64,000 nucleotides of DNA from an uncultured Candidatus Actinomarina sp. Lineage in GTDB: Bacteria; Actinomycetota; Acidimicrobiia; Actinomarinales; Actinomarinaceae. The DNA lies in the NCBI GenBank assembly GCA_902580215.1, contig CACHJT010000002.1:1-64000 (forward strand). Direction: 5' to 3'. The notes under the pieces were generated by a model. That model had not been told where the DNA came from and made no database searches. It worked only from the letters and a program-made list of their open reading frames with translations. The translations under genes and the position numbers were made by a program. Positions 27,861-37,151 of the stretch are shown piece by piece (the first letter of the stretch is position 1; the number at the start of each line of letters is the position of its first letter).

Positions 27861-29619
27861 AAGTCAACTCTACAACACCTTCTGGTTCTAAGAATTCACC
27901 TTTTCTAGGTATTTGCTTTCTAACAATACCGTTAGTATCTCCACTTACTGTCGCAACTAAGCCAAGTTCTTCAAGAACACTTAAAGCTTCTTCATAGCCA
28001 AGCCCTTCGACTTCAGGTACTTCAATTTTTATCCCAAGAGACACCACTACTTGAATTAATTCATCTGGGGTTACAATTTCTCCAGCTTCAGGTATTGTTC
28101 CTGAAACCAATCCAATTTCTACATCCTCTGAATATTCCTCTATTAGTTCATATTCAAATCCCAAAGTTTCTAAAATTTGAATTGCGTCCTCTGGTGATTT
28201 TCTTGAAAGATCACTAATCACTATAAGACTAGGGCCCTTAGAAACAACTAGGTCAACAGTGGTACCGGGACTCATTTTTGTTCCAGCTAAGGGATTCTGA
28301 GAGATAACAAAACCTCTTGGTATGTTCTCATCATTTACTTCAAGTACTTGACCTAACGTAAAGCCACTTTCTTCTACAATATAAATTGCTCTTTCTGATT
28401 CTATATCTAATATATAGGGAATTGGAAACGCTTCAGGACCAACAGAAACAATAATTGTAACCAGTGAGTCGGGATTTACGACTGTATTGGATGGAGGTTG
28501 AGTTCTAATTACAGAACCAGCTGGCACAGAGGCGTCGGCGGAATTTTCAATACCTACTTTAAATCCTAAGTTTTGAAGGTCAGTAAGAGCTTGTGCTTGC
28601 TCGCTTCCAGTTAGATCAGGAACTTCTAAAAGAGTAGGTGCTCCACCATCTACAGGTAGACCATCAAAAACCTGTGTCAATGTCCAAATTGTTCCAATAA
28701 CAACTCCTATAGAGATAATTAGAGCAGGTAAAGTAAATCTTAATTTCACTTTTGGATTTGTAAGATCAACTAAATTTTCTCTTGTTTGTTCAGACTGCAG
28801 TGCTTTTCTTTGCTGAAGCAGTGTTGCCCTTAAGTCTTCAGCAGATTTAAATCTGTCATAAGTAGCTTTTTCAAGAAGCTTTAAAATTGCACTTTCAACA
28901 CCTTTTGGCAGATCACGCCTAAACAATGATGGCTTTTCTGGCTTTTCTGTTAAGTGCTTTGTTGCAGTTGAAATTGGAGAATCACCACTAAAAGGTGCTT
29001 TACCAGTAATTAGTTCATAAAGAACGGTTCCTAGAGAATAAAGATCGGACTCAATAGAAACTGGCTTTCCCTGTGCCTGTTCTGGCGAAATGTAACTTGC
29101 GGTACCGAGTACAGAGCCAGTTTTTGTAATATCACTTTCTTCATTTTGAAGTGAAACAATACCAAAGTCTGTAACTTTCACTTTTCCTTCCGGAGTTATC
29201 ATTATATTTCCTGGCTTGATATCTCTATGAACAAGTCCTTTCTGATGAGCAGCATGCAAACCGCTAGACACCTGTGCACCAATAAATAAAATGTCACTTA
29301 AACTAATCGTTCTATTTTTCGAAATAATTGAGGTTAATGTGTTTCCCTCTATATACTCCATTACAAAGTAAGGTTCGTCTTCAATTCCCCAATCAAAAAT
29401 CTGTACAATATTTGGATGATTTAAGTTAGCTGCTGTTTTTGCTTCCCTCTTAAAACGATCTACAAAAGTTTCTTGATTTACATAATTTGGTTTTAATGTT
29501 TTAATTGCAACAAATCTCTCAAGCTGCATATCACGAGCTTTATAAACAAAAGCCATTCCACCCTCTCCTAAAATTTCGAGGATTTCGTATCGTTCTTTTA
29601 CTATCTGTCCAATTTTCAT
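27850..29619 (-). CDS. pknB: Serine/threonine protein kinase with PASTA repeats (PknB-like)
   Basis: LGEGGMAFVYKARD, VHRDIKPGNIM, DFGIVSL; single TM; about four C-terminal PASTA repeats. Confidence 0.95.
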   Translation of the reverse strand: MKIGQIVKERYEILEILGEGGMAFVYKARDMQLERFVAIKTLKPNYVNQETFVDRFKREAKTAANLNHPNIVQIFDWGIEDEPYFVMEYIEGNTLTSIISKNRTISLSDILFIGAQVSSGLHAAHQKGLVHRDIKPGNIMITPEGKVKVTDFGIVSLQNEESDITKTGSVLGTASYISPEQAQGKPVSIESDLYSLGTVLYELITGKAPFSGDSPISTATKHLTEKPEKPSLFRRDLPKGVESAILKLLEKATYDRFKSAEDLRATLLQQRKALQSEQTRENLVDLTNPKVKLRFTLPALIISIGVVIGTIWTLTQVFDGLPVDGGAPTLLEVPDLTGSEQAQALTDLQNLGFKVGIENSADASVPAGSVIRTQPPSNTVVNPDSLVTIIVSVGPEAFPIPYILDIESERAIYIVEESGFTLGQVLEVNDENIPRGFVISQNPLAGTKMSPGTTVDLVVSKGPSLIVISDLSRKSPEDAIQILETLGFEYELIEEYSEDVEIGLVSGTIPEAGEIVTPDELIQVVVSLGIKIEVPEVEGLGYEEALSVLEELGLVATVSGDTNGIVRKQIPRKGEFLEPEGVVELTFEN

Positions 29620-29621
29620 AG

Positions 29622-30275
29622 TTAAATTATATTTATAATAATGGCAGTTATGTTATCTTTAGGTTCTTGGAGTAAAACTTCACTGACTAAAGTTTCTGCA
29701 CTAATGCCTTCTTGTAATTTTTTTTTCAGATATTCTTCTCCCAACTCGTTGTAAAGTCCATCTGTACACAGTAAAACCACATCTCCTTTGAATAATTTAA
29801 TATCTTTAGTCTGAATTGATAGCTTCTTTTTTGTCCCCAAGGCTTGTAATAAGACGTTTTGATAACCTGGAACGTTCTCATCTTCTGTTAATTTAATTAA
29901 ATTTCTTTTTGAGAGAACATAGCATCTTGAATCTCCTACGTGAGCAACATGCAAAACACCACCTTCATCAATCTTTATTGCTGTCATAGTTGTTCCCATA
30001 CCCTCAGAGTCTTTATTGTTCTCTTGATATTCATAAATTGCTTTATTAGCTTTTTCTACGTAGGTAATAAGGTTTTTATAATCTTCTTCCATAACAGAAG
30101 ACGCTAACTCACTAGCAACTTCGCCTTTTTTGTGTCCACCCATGCCATCAAATACACCAGCTTTAAATGGCACAAAACCACTTCCAGATACATCTGGAAA
30201 AACGGAATCTTCATTCTTTTTTCTTATTGGTCCACATTCGCTTTTAACAGACCATACAATTTTTAATTTTTCCAC
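29622..30275 (-). CDS. pstP: PP2C-family protein phosphatase (PstP-like)
   Basis: GVFDGMGGHKKGE, HVGDSRCY, CTDGLYNEL. Confidence 0.93.
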   Translation of the reverse strand: MEKLKIVWSVKSECGPIRKKNEDSVFPDVSGSGFVPFKAGVFDGMGGHKKGEVASELASSVMEEDYKNLITYVEKANKAIYEYQENNKDSEGMGTTMTAIKIDEGGVLHVAHVGDSRCYVLSKRNLIKLTEDENVPGYQNVLLQALGTKKKLSIQTKDIKLFKGDVVLLCTDGLYNELGEEYLKKKLQEGISAETLVSEVLLQEPKDNITAIIINII

Positions 30276-30373
30276 TTATCAACAATCTTAGTTGTGAAAT
30301 GTAATTGTTTTCTTACACTTAATAAAGAAGTAGAATGTCTCACAAGTAGGTATTTGTTAAAAAGTGATTTTAA

Positions 30374-31354
30374 ATGAGAAATAGTTTAAAAAATGTATTA
30401 TTAATAGTTTTTGCATCAATTATTTCTTTGGGGTTATATCAATACTATCAAAACTACAATGAGGCCAGATCATTTAATAATTTTTTAGACAGTGCTGCTC
30501 TTGTGTCTTCGCTTCACCTTGAAGCTTCTGAAGAATTTAAAAATCTTTTAGATTTTTCTGAGATTAGTCGAGAAGATTTTGAAAACAAGATAGATAAAGT
30601 AGTTTCTAACTCAAAAGAAGCATATGAAATAATTAATAACACTGACGTATCTTTGACCCTTAAAGAAAAAGAACTTTTATCTTTAGCTACATCATATTGG
30701 CTACAGGGTCTTGAGATGTTTGAAGTTTCTATAATTACTTTGATAGACAATCCTAATTCAGAAAAAATTCAAGAATCTATTGCTCAAAGTATTTCTGATT
30801 TATCAATTGGAGACAGGTCTTACTCTGAATTCTTATTTTTAACAAAGCAAAATGCAACCTCAGAAGGTACGTTTCTTCCGGTGCTTTATGAAATTGAGTA
30901 CGTAGGTCTAGAAGATAATTCATTTAGATTTGCTGATTTGCTTGTTGAAAAAGCTAAATCTAGCACAGGTGGATTATTTTTAGTAAGAAATTTATCAATT
31001 TCAGGCGCTGAGTTTCAACCCAATCCAATTGCAGTTACAGAGGAAGATTATTCTGTACTACTAAATGAAAAAATAGAACTTCAAGTAGTCCTTACAAACG
31101 AGGGAAATGTTGACGCTTATGATGTAGTTATTTTAATTTTAGTAACAGATGAATTTGGAGAAACTATTCATGAGCAGCAATCAAAAATTGATTCGATAGG
31201 TCCTCAAGAAAGCAGAATTTTCTATAGTGATGCAATTAATATAGAAGCAGGTGTATTACATGAATGGTTTATTAAATTAGAAGAAGTAGAAAAAGAGGAA
31301 AACCTAAATGATAATTTATATAGTATCTTTGGTTTTATACCTCCAGAAGGATAA
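30374..31354 (+). CDS. Secreted/membrane-anchored hypothetical protein with CARDB-like C-terminus
   Basis: N-terminal TM; ELQVVLTNEGNVDAYDVVILILV resembles CARDB/Ig-like. Confidence 0.6.
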   Translation: MRNSLKNVLLIVFASIISLGLYQYYQNYNEARSFNNFLDSAALVSSLHLEASEEFKNLLDFSEISREDFENKIDKVVSNSKEAYEIINNTDVSLTLKEKELLSLATSYWLQGLEMFEVSIITLIDNPNSEKIQESIAQSISDLSIGDRSYSEFLFLTKQNATSEGTFLPVLYEIEYVGLEDNSFRFADLLVEKAKSSTGGLFLVRNLSISGAEFQPNPIAVTEEDYSVLLNEKIELQVVLTNEGNVDAYDVVILILVTDEFGETIHEQQSKIDSIGPQESRIFYSDAINIEAGVLHEWFIKLEEVEKEENLNDNLYSIFGFIPPEG

Positions 31355-31357
31355 CTT

Positions 31358-32608
31358 ATGTTAGATCCCGCAATATTAAAAGATAATTTAGAAGTTTTAG
31401 AATCAAATATATCAAGAAGAAATTTAGATATAGATGTGAATCATTTAATTTCTTTAAATGAAGAAAGAAAATCTTTACGGTTTAATGCAGAACAAAAACG
31501 TTCTCAACAAAAGGAATTAGGTAAACAAATTGCAAATGCTGAAAAAAATGAAAAAGAAGAACTATTAAACAAAGCATCAGAATTAAGTGATGAAGTAAAG
31601 TTATTGTTTGAACAAGTTGATAAAAAAGACGAAGAGTTCTTAAATCAATGGGTAAAAATTCCTAATTTAATTTCCAAAACTTCTCCTGATGGAAAATCTG
31701 ACAAAGATAATTTAGAAATTAAAAAAGTTGGAAATGTTAAAGAAATATCTAATCCAAAAGATCACTTAGAAATTGCCTCGCAATTGAACTTAATTGACGT
31801 TGAAAAAGCTTCTGAAGTCTCAGGTTCAAGGTTTGCATATTTATTTGGAGATTTGGTAAAAATTGAGTTTAATTTAGTCTCTTGGGCATTAAATAAATTA
31901 TCAGAGAAAGGATTTACTCCTACAGTTCCTCCAGTTTTGGTGAGAGAAAATGCTTTGTATGGTACTGGGTTTTTTCCTGATGACGCAGAGCAGGTTTATG
32001 AAATTCCAAATGATGATTTGTATCTAGTGGGTACTTCTGAAGTTCCCCTTGCTGCACTGCATACAAATGAAATAATCAATATGGAAGAATTGCCAATAAG
32101 GTATGCAGGATTTTCAACATGCTTTAGACGAGAAGCTGGTACTTATGGAAAAGATACAACAGGAATATTTAGAGTTCATCAATTTGATAAAGTTGAGATG
32201 TTTTCCTTTTGTAATCCTGAAAAATCTGAAGCCGAACATGAATTTATTCTTTCAGTAGAAGAAGAACTGTTACAGTCCTTAGAGATTCCATATAGGGTTG
32301 TAGATGTTTGCGCAGGAGATTTAGGTGCTTCTGCAGCTAAAAAATATGATATTGAAGCATGGATACCAAGTCAAAATACATATAGAGAGGTTACATCTTG
32401 CTCTAACACAACTAGCTTTCAAGCTAGAAGACTAAATATAAGAGCAAAGTCAGAAGGAGAAACTAGTATATTACACACTCTTAATGGAACAGCTATTGCA
32501 GTTGGAAGAATTTTAATTGCTATAATTGAAAATAATCAAACTGAAGATGGAAAAGTTGAGTTCTCTGATAAAGTTGCTGAAATTATTGGTGTTAAAAACC
32601 TAGGCTAA
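31358..32608 (+). CDS. serS: Seryl-tRNA synthetase
   Basis: TSEVPLAALHTNEI, STCFRREAGTYGKDTTGIFRVHQFDKVEMF, LNGTAIAVGRILIAIIEN. Confidence 0.97.
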   Translation: MLDPAILKDNLEVLESNISRRNLDIDVNHLISLNEERKSLRFNAEQKRSQQKELGKQIANAEKNEKEELLNKASELSDEVKLLFEQVDKKDEEFLNQWVKIPNLISKTSPDGKSDKDNLEIKKVGNVKEISNPKDHLEIASQLNLIDVEKASEVSGSRFAYLFGDLVKIEFNLVSWALNKLSEKGFTPTVPPVLVRENALYGTGFFPDDAEQVYEIPNDDLYLVGTSEVPLAALHTNEIINMEELPIRYAGFSTCFRREAGTYGKDTTGIFRVHQFDKVEMFSFCNPEKSEAEHEFILSVEEELLQSLEIPYRVVDVCAGDLGASAAKKYDIEAWIPSQNTYREVTSCSNTTSFQARRLNIRAKSEGETSILHTLNGTAIAVGRILIAIIENNQTEDGKVEFSDKVAEIIGVKNLG

Positions 32609-33154
32609 TAACAAACTGGCAATCATACTCAAGCCGAGCACCACGTACGTTGCACGAGCTACTCTTTTATTTTTTTCTAAACTATTTTGAAGTTGTTCTC
32701 CGAGAATCAACCATATGCCAACACAAAAAGGTAAAACTAGAAAATAAATAAAAGCACCTTGGTTGTTTGTAATATTGAAGGCAGTCAGTCCTGACACAGC
32801 CATGACAACCCCTTTTGGATTTATCCACTGGAAAAGACATGCTTGTAAGAAAGTAAAAGGTTTATCAACAGAAGAGTTTTCTTTATTCGTATCCAAAGAA
32901 GTTGTGGCAATTCTATAGGCAATATAGGTGATAACTGCGTAACCAAAGTACTGGAGGTAATCAAAAATTTGAGCAGGAACATATGAAAGTAAAAACCCAC
33001 CAACAAAAAATAAAAAAGTAAATCCCAACCAGATACCAAGAAAATGGGGTATTGAAGCTTTTCTACCAAACTTTATTCCAGAGGCCATAAGCATTGAGTT
33101 ATTTGGTCCTGGTGTGATTGCAGTTACAAATGCAAAAATGAAAAACTCAAACAT
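32600..33154 (-). CDS. LysE/RhtB-family exporter
   Basis: TPGPNNSMLMASGIKFG, WINPKGVVMA. Confidence 0.88.
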   Translation of the reverse strand: MFEFFIFAFVTAITPGPNNSMLMASGIKFGRKASIPHFLGIWLGFTFLFFVGGFLLSYVPAQIFDYLQYFGYAVITYIAYRIATTSLDTNKENSSVDKPFTFLQACLFQWINPKGVVMAVSGLTAFNITNNQGAFIYFLVLPFCVGIWLILGEQLQNSLEKNKRVARATYVVLGLSMIASLLLA

Positions 33155-33194
33155 TTGGTTATATTAACATCAACACTTGAGATAATTAAATTAG

Positions 33195-33653
33195 ATGAAA
33201 TATATATCAGACGAAGAGAAGATGAGAGTAGCTCTTAATGAAGCAAAAAAAGCTCTTGATGTTGATGAAGTACCTATTGGTGCAGCAATATTTGATAAAG
33301 ACGATAAATTAATTTGTGCAAATCACAATAGAAGAGAATTAGATCAAAACCCAACGTCTCATGCCGAGATATTAGTTTTAGAAGAGGCATCGCAAATCCT
33401 AGGTACTTGGAGACTAGAAGAGGCAACAATAGCGGTAACTTTAGAACCAGACGCTATGTGTGCGGGAGCAATTGTAAACGCTAGAATTAGAAAACTTATT
33501 TATGCAGCTCCTAACCTTAAAGCAGGTGCTGCATATTCATTATATAATATCCCACAAGACCCTCGACTTAACCATCATGTCGAGATAAAAGATAATATTC
33601 TTTCCCATGAATCTGAAGCTATATTATCCTCTTTCTTTGACAGTAAGAGATAA
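33195..33653 (+). CDS. tadA: tRNA adenosine deaminase
   Basis: TSHAEILVLEEAS and PDAMCAGAIVNARI deaminase motifs; tRNA-Arg(ACG) nearby. Confidence 0.85.
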   Translation: MKYISDEEKMRVALNEAKKALDVDEVPIGAAIFDKDDKLICANHNRRELDQNPTSHAEILVLEEASQILGTWRLEEATIAVTLEPDAMCAGAIVNARIRKLIYAAPNLKAGAAYSLYNIPQDPRLNHHVEIKDNILSHESEAILSSFFDSKR

Positions 33654-33680
33654 CTAAAATAGAATCTCAGGTTTTTTTTC

Positions 33681-33769
33681 GGAGGGATCGCATAGTCTGG
33701 CCTAGTGCGCACGCTTGGAAAGCGTGTAAGGGTTTATCCCCTTCGAGGGTTCGAATCCCTCTCCCTCCG
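33681..33769 (+). tRNA. tRNA-Ser(GGA)
   Basis: Long variable arm; anticodon loop TTGGAAA; acceptor ggaggga/tccctcc. Confidence 0.95.
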
Positions 33770-33789
33770 CAAAAAGAAAGAAACCATCT

Positions 33790-33875
33790 GGAGGGATGGC
33801 CGAGCGGACGAAGGCGATAGTCTTGAAAACTATTGTATGTATTCCATACCGTGGGTTCGAATCCCACTCCCTCCG
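33790..33875 (+). tRNA. tRNA-Ser(TGA)
   Basis: Long variable arm; anticodon loop CTTGAAA; acceptor ggaggga/tccctcc. Confidence 0.95.
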
Positions 33876-33882
33876 CTGACTT

Positions 33883-33969
33883 GGAGAGGTGACTGAGTGG
33901 CCTAAAGTGCTCGCCTGCTAAGCGAGTGGGGAAGAAATTCCCTCGAGGGTTCGAATCCCTCCCTCTCCG
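33883..33969 (+). tRNA. tRNA-Ser(GCT)
   Basis: Long variable arm; anticodon loop CTGCTAA; acceptor ggagagg/cctctcc. Confidence 0.95.
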
Positions 33970-33973
33970 CAAT

Positions 33974-34047
33974 GCGCCCGTAGCTTAACTGGATAGAGCA
34001 TCTGACTACGGATCAGAAGGTTGGGGGTTCGACTCCCTCCGGGCGTG
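33974..34047 (+). tRNA. tRNA-Arg(ACG)
   Basis: gcgcccgtagcttaactggatagagcatctgactacggatcagaaggttgggggttcgactccctccgggcgt; anticodon ACG. Confidence 0.95.
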
Positions 34048-34058
34048 CATTAAAAACC

Positions 34059-34721
34059 TTAGTAACTCCAAAGAGGGTCTTCTAAGTTCCAATTAGTTTC
34101 ATTACCCCAAGTATTTAGATATGTAACTTCATCCACAGGATTTCTATCAGCCACACCCCATTTTCCTAATGGATAACCAGCAGTGATTACGGCATCAATT
34201 TTCCAGCCTCTATCATTAGGTATATTTAGAATCTCAAAAGCTTTTTCTGGTTTAAACATCCCAAGAACAGTTGTTAAACATGTACCAATTCCGTGTGCTC
34301 TACCTGCAAGCATAATGCTCCAAATAGCAGGATAAATCGATGATCCTGTTGGATCATTTCTTGAGAGCACAACAAACATAGCTGGTACTTTATGAAAATT
34401 TTCAGACAACCATGCAGCTGACTTACTAATTCGAACAACTTGTTCAGCTTTTTTGTCATTTGGAACATTGGACGCACCCATATCTGCACTTCCTCCATAA
34501 AATTCTTTTACATAAAAATCCCATGCTTCTCTGTATGAATCTCCAAGTTGATTTTTAATTTCTTGATCAGTGACGACAATAAACTTCCAGCCTTGACGAT
34601 TAGAACCGCTAGGAGCTCTAATTCCAGCATCAACCATTTGTTTTAATATATCTTCTGGAATGGGATCTTCGCTGACTCTGCGCATTGCCCTAGTTGTATA
34701 TAAAGCTTCGAATACATCCAT
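34059..34721 (-). CDS. Nitroreductase family protein
   Basis: TTRAMRRVSEDPIPEDILKQMVDAGIRAPSGSNRQGWKFIVV. Confidence 0.9.
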   Translation of the reverse strand: MDVFEALYTTRAMRRVSEDPIPEDILKQMVDAGIRAPSGSNRQGWKFIVVTDQEIKNQLGDSYREAWDFYVKEFYGGSADMGASNVPNDKKAEQVVRISKSAAWLSENFHKVPAMFVVLSRNDPTGSSIYPAIWSIMLAGRAHGIGTCLTTVLGMFKPEKAFEILNIPNDRGWKIDAVITAGYPLGKWGVADRNPVDEVTYLNTWGNETNWNLEDPLWSY

Positions 34722-34747
34722 TAGACAATCTTACTAAGATAATATAA

Positions 34748-35557
34748 ATGGAAGACAAATTATTAAAAGAAATAAAAAACAACGTTGGGTATGTTTGGAT
34801 AAATCGCCCAGATAAAAAAAATGCTCTAGATGCTGATGTTTGGTTCGGGTTACCAGAAATTATAAATGAACTTGATTCTGATGATGAAGTCAGATGTATA
34901 GTAGTTGCAGGCAAAGGAGATTCATTTTCTGCTGGGATTGACATAACCATGTTTATGTCAGATTTTCAAATCAATGAAGACATGTCTTCCACTCCTAGTG
35001 ACAGAAAGAAACTACAGGCTCAAATTAAAAAAATGCAAGACTCTTTTACTGCATTATCAAAAACTTCTGTACCAGTTATTGCTTTAGCCCATGGTCACTG
35101 CATTGGGGGAGCAACTGCTTTAATATCAGCATGTGATATAAGAATTTCTACTGTAGATGCAAAATTTTCAATTGGGGAAACAAAATTAGGACTAGTTGCA
35201 GATGTTGGTATTTTACAAAGAATGCCAAAAATTGTATCTAAGGGAGACGTTCGGGAACTTGCTTTCACAGGTCGAATATTTGATGGAGAGTATGCAGAAA
35301 AAATAAGGTTTGTAAGTAAAACTTATGAGAATTTTGAAGACTTATTTAAGGCTGGTGTAAAGCTAGCCGAAGAGATTGCAAGCAACGCTTCAAGTATTGT
35401 ACAGGGAACTAAACAAGTTCTTGATAAAGGTGAAGATTTGACAACTGATCAAGCATTAGATTTTGTTCAATTGTGGAATACAAGTTTTTTATTAACTGAG
35501 GATTTAAGAGAGGGAGTCACTGCCTTTATGGAAAAAAGAAAGCCTAAATTTAATTAA
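34748..35557 (+). CDS. Enoyl-CoA hydratase/isomerase family protein
   Basis: NRPDKKNALDADVW, GDSFSAGIDITMF, GHCIGGATALISACDIRI. Confidence 0.92.
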   Translation: MEDKLLKEIKNNVGYVWINRPDKKNALDADVWFGLPEIINELDSDDEVRCIVVAGKGDSFSAGIDITMFMSDFQINEDMSSTPSDRKKLQAQIKKMQDSFTALSKTSVPVIALAHGHCIGGATALISACDIRISTVDAKFSIGETKLGLVADVGILQRMPKIVSKGDVRELAFTGRIFDGEYAEKIRFVSKTYENFEDLFKAGVKLAEEIASNASSIVQGTKQVLDKGEDLTTDQALDFVQLWNTSFLLTEDLREGVTAFMEKRKPKFN

Positions 35558-36530
35558 TTTTTTCAAAAGCAGAGATAGCAAATCTGTCAGTCATTCCTGC
35601 AACGTAGTCTACTGAGTTAGCTATGTCGCTTTGATTTTGAACATAATTTTTTGGAAGTTTATCTGGATTCTTTTCGTAATAGACAACCAAGGCTTCAACG
35701 ATATTCTTTGCTTCAGACCTTTGAGATAAAGTTTCTTCTCTTAAATATACTTTATCAAACATAAACTCTCTTAATTCATTCATCACATTTAAAATTTCTT
35801 GGTCCATTTGTAAACTACCACCCGAAGAAGCCTTGAAAACACCAGATATTAATGAATTGATCCAGGTCTTACCTGGTGAACCTAAAACAGATGTAATGCT
35901 TTTAGGTATATCGGACTCTTTTAAAACATTTGCTCTTATTGCATCTTCTACATCATGAGAAAGATAAGCAATTCTATCAGCAAATCTACAAATTAAACCT
36001 TCAGGAGAAAAAGGTGGTTCTTCATATCTCCAAGGATGTTTTTCAATACCATTTATAGTTTCTTTTGTTAGGTTAAGAGGTTCTATTACAGACAACATTC
36101 TCACAGAGTTTTCAGAGTGGCTCCAGCCACCGTCTAGCATATCATTTAATACATCTTCACCAGTGTGACCAAATGGTGAGTGACCTACATCATGTCCTAA
36201 ACAAATTGCTTCGGTCAAATCTGGATTTAAACCTAATGTTTTAGCAATAGACCTACCAATTTGGGTCACATTAAGTGTATGAGTCATTCTTGTTATAAAA
36301 TGATCACCATCAGGGTTTATAAAAACTTGTGTTTTATGTTTTAATCTTCTAAAAGTTTTTGAGTGAATAATTCTATCTCGATCTCTCTCAAAACATGTTC
36401 TGAACGCATCTGGTTCTTCATCCACGTATCTCCCTAAAGAGTTGGAGGCAAAAGTAGCATTGCTGGATAGAGTAACTCGCTCATTCTGCTCTCTCCATAT
36501 CCTATCTCTAAGGATAAATGAATCGTTCAT
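35550..36530 (-). CDS. dgt: dGTPase-like dNTP triphosphohydrolase
   Basis: HD motifs: RRLKHKTQVF, RMTHTLNVTQIGRSIAKTLGLN, AICLGHDVGHSPFGHTGE. Confidence 0.93.
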   Translation of the reverse strand: MNDSFILRDRIWREQNERVTLSSNATFASNSLGRYVDEEPDAFRTCFERDRDRIIHSKTFRRLKHKTQVFINPDGDHFITRMTHTLNVTQIGRSIAKTLGLNPDLTEAICLGHDVGHSPFGHTGEDVLNDMLDGGWSHSENSVRMLSVIEPLNLTKETINGIEKHPWRYEEPPFSPEGLICRFADRIAYLSHDVEDAIRANVLKESDIPKSITSVLGSPGKTWINSLISGVFKASSGGSLQMDQEILNVMNELREFMFDKVYLREETLSQRSEAKNIVEALVVYYEKNPDKLPKNYVQNQSDIANSVDYVAGMTDRFAISAFEKIN

Positions 36531-36539
36531 ACAACTACT

Positions 36540-37091
36540 TTACAAGTTGTAGCTCTCTAGTAAAGAGCTTAATTCCATCCAGTCGTTTAAATCTTTTGTT
36601 CCAGTAACTGGTCTATTATAAGGTCGAACAAATCTAAGAATTAATTTTTCAGGTACATGTTTAACAAAGTTTTCTAACTGATGAGGCGCATCATCAATAT
36701 ATACATCACAGTTTATGTTCCATTTATCTTCAATAAAATGAATTTCTTTAGAAGGAATTTTATTTTCTCCTAACCAAATAAGTGTATCGTGAATTGACCA
36801 CCATGGTTTAGAGGACAAGATTACAATTTCATGACCTGCCATGGACAACTCAATTAGTACCTCAACTGCGTTGTCGTATGTTCTTAAATTTCTAAATATA
36901 GAAGAACCATTAAAATCTTTTGCCCAATTCCAAAAATCAATTTCTTCCTCGAAGTGAGTGAGAGGTTTTGATAATCCCCATTCGGTAATATCTTTTTCTA
37001 GAATTTCTTTACCGAAGTCTTTTTTGTATTGAGATGTCCATCCATGAGTAAAGTCTGCCACAACCCCATCTAAATCAACACCTATTCTCAT
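36540..37091 (-). CDS. HAD-like 5'(3')-deoxyribonucleotidase-type protein
   Basis: MRIGVDLDGVVADF; IVILSSKPWWS; CDVYIDDAPHQL. Start chosen at 37091 because the longer ORF overlaps dnaX. Confidence 0.75.
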   Translation of the reverse strand: MRIGVDLDGVVADFTHGWTSQYKKDFGKEILEKDITEWGLSKPLTHFEEEIDFWNWAKDFNGSSIFRNLRTYDNAVEVLIELSMAGHEIVILSSKPWWSIHDTLIWLGENKIPSKEIHFIEDKWNINCDVYIDDAPHQLENFVKHVPEKLILRFVRPYNRPVTGTKDLNDWMELSSLLESYNL

Positions 37092-37151
37092 TTGACTTAG
37101 TCTAATTGTATGATGCATTATGGAAAGTAAAAGATAGTAACATTTATTTAT

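Noticed and set aside
33667-33972. 101-aa minus-strand ORF (MRRGRDSNPRGNFF...GVGFEPTVWN)
   Set aside because: It is the reverse complement of three tRNA-Ser genes, a well-known spurious translation. The plus-strand ORF 33705-33896 is likewise an artefact.
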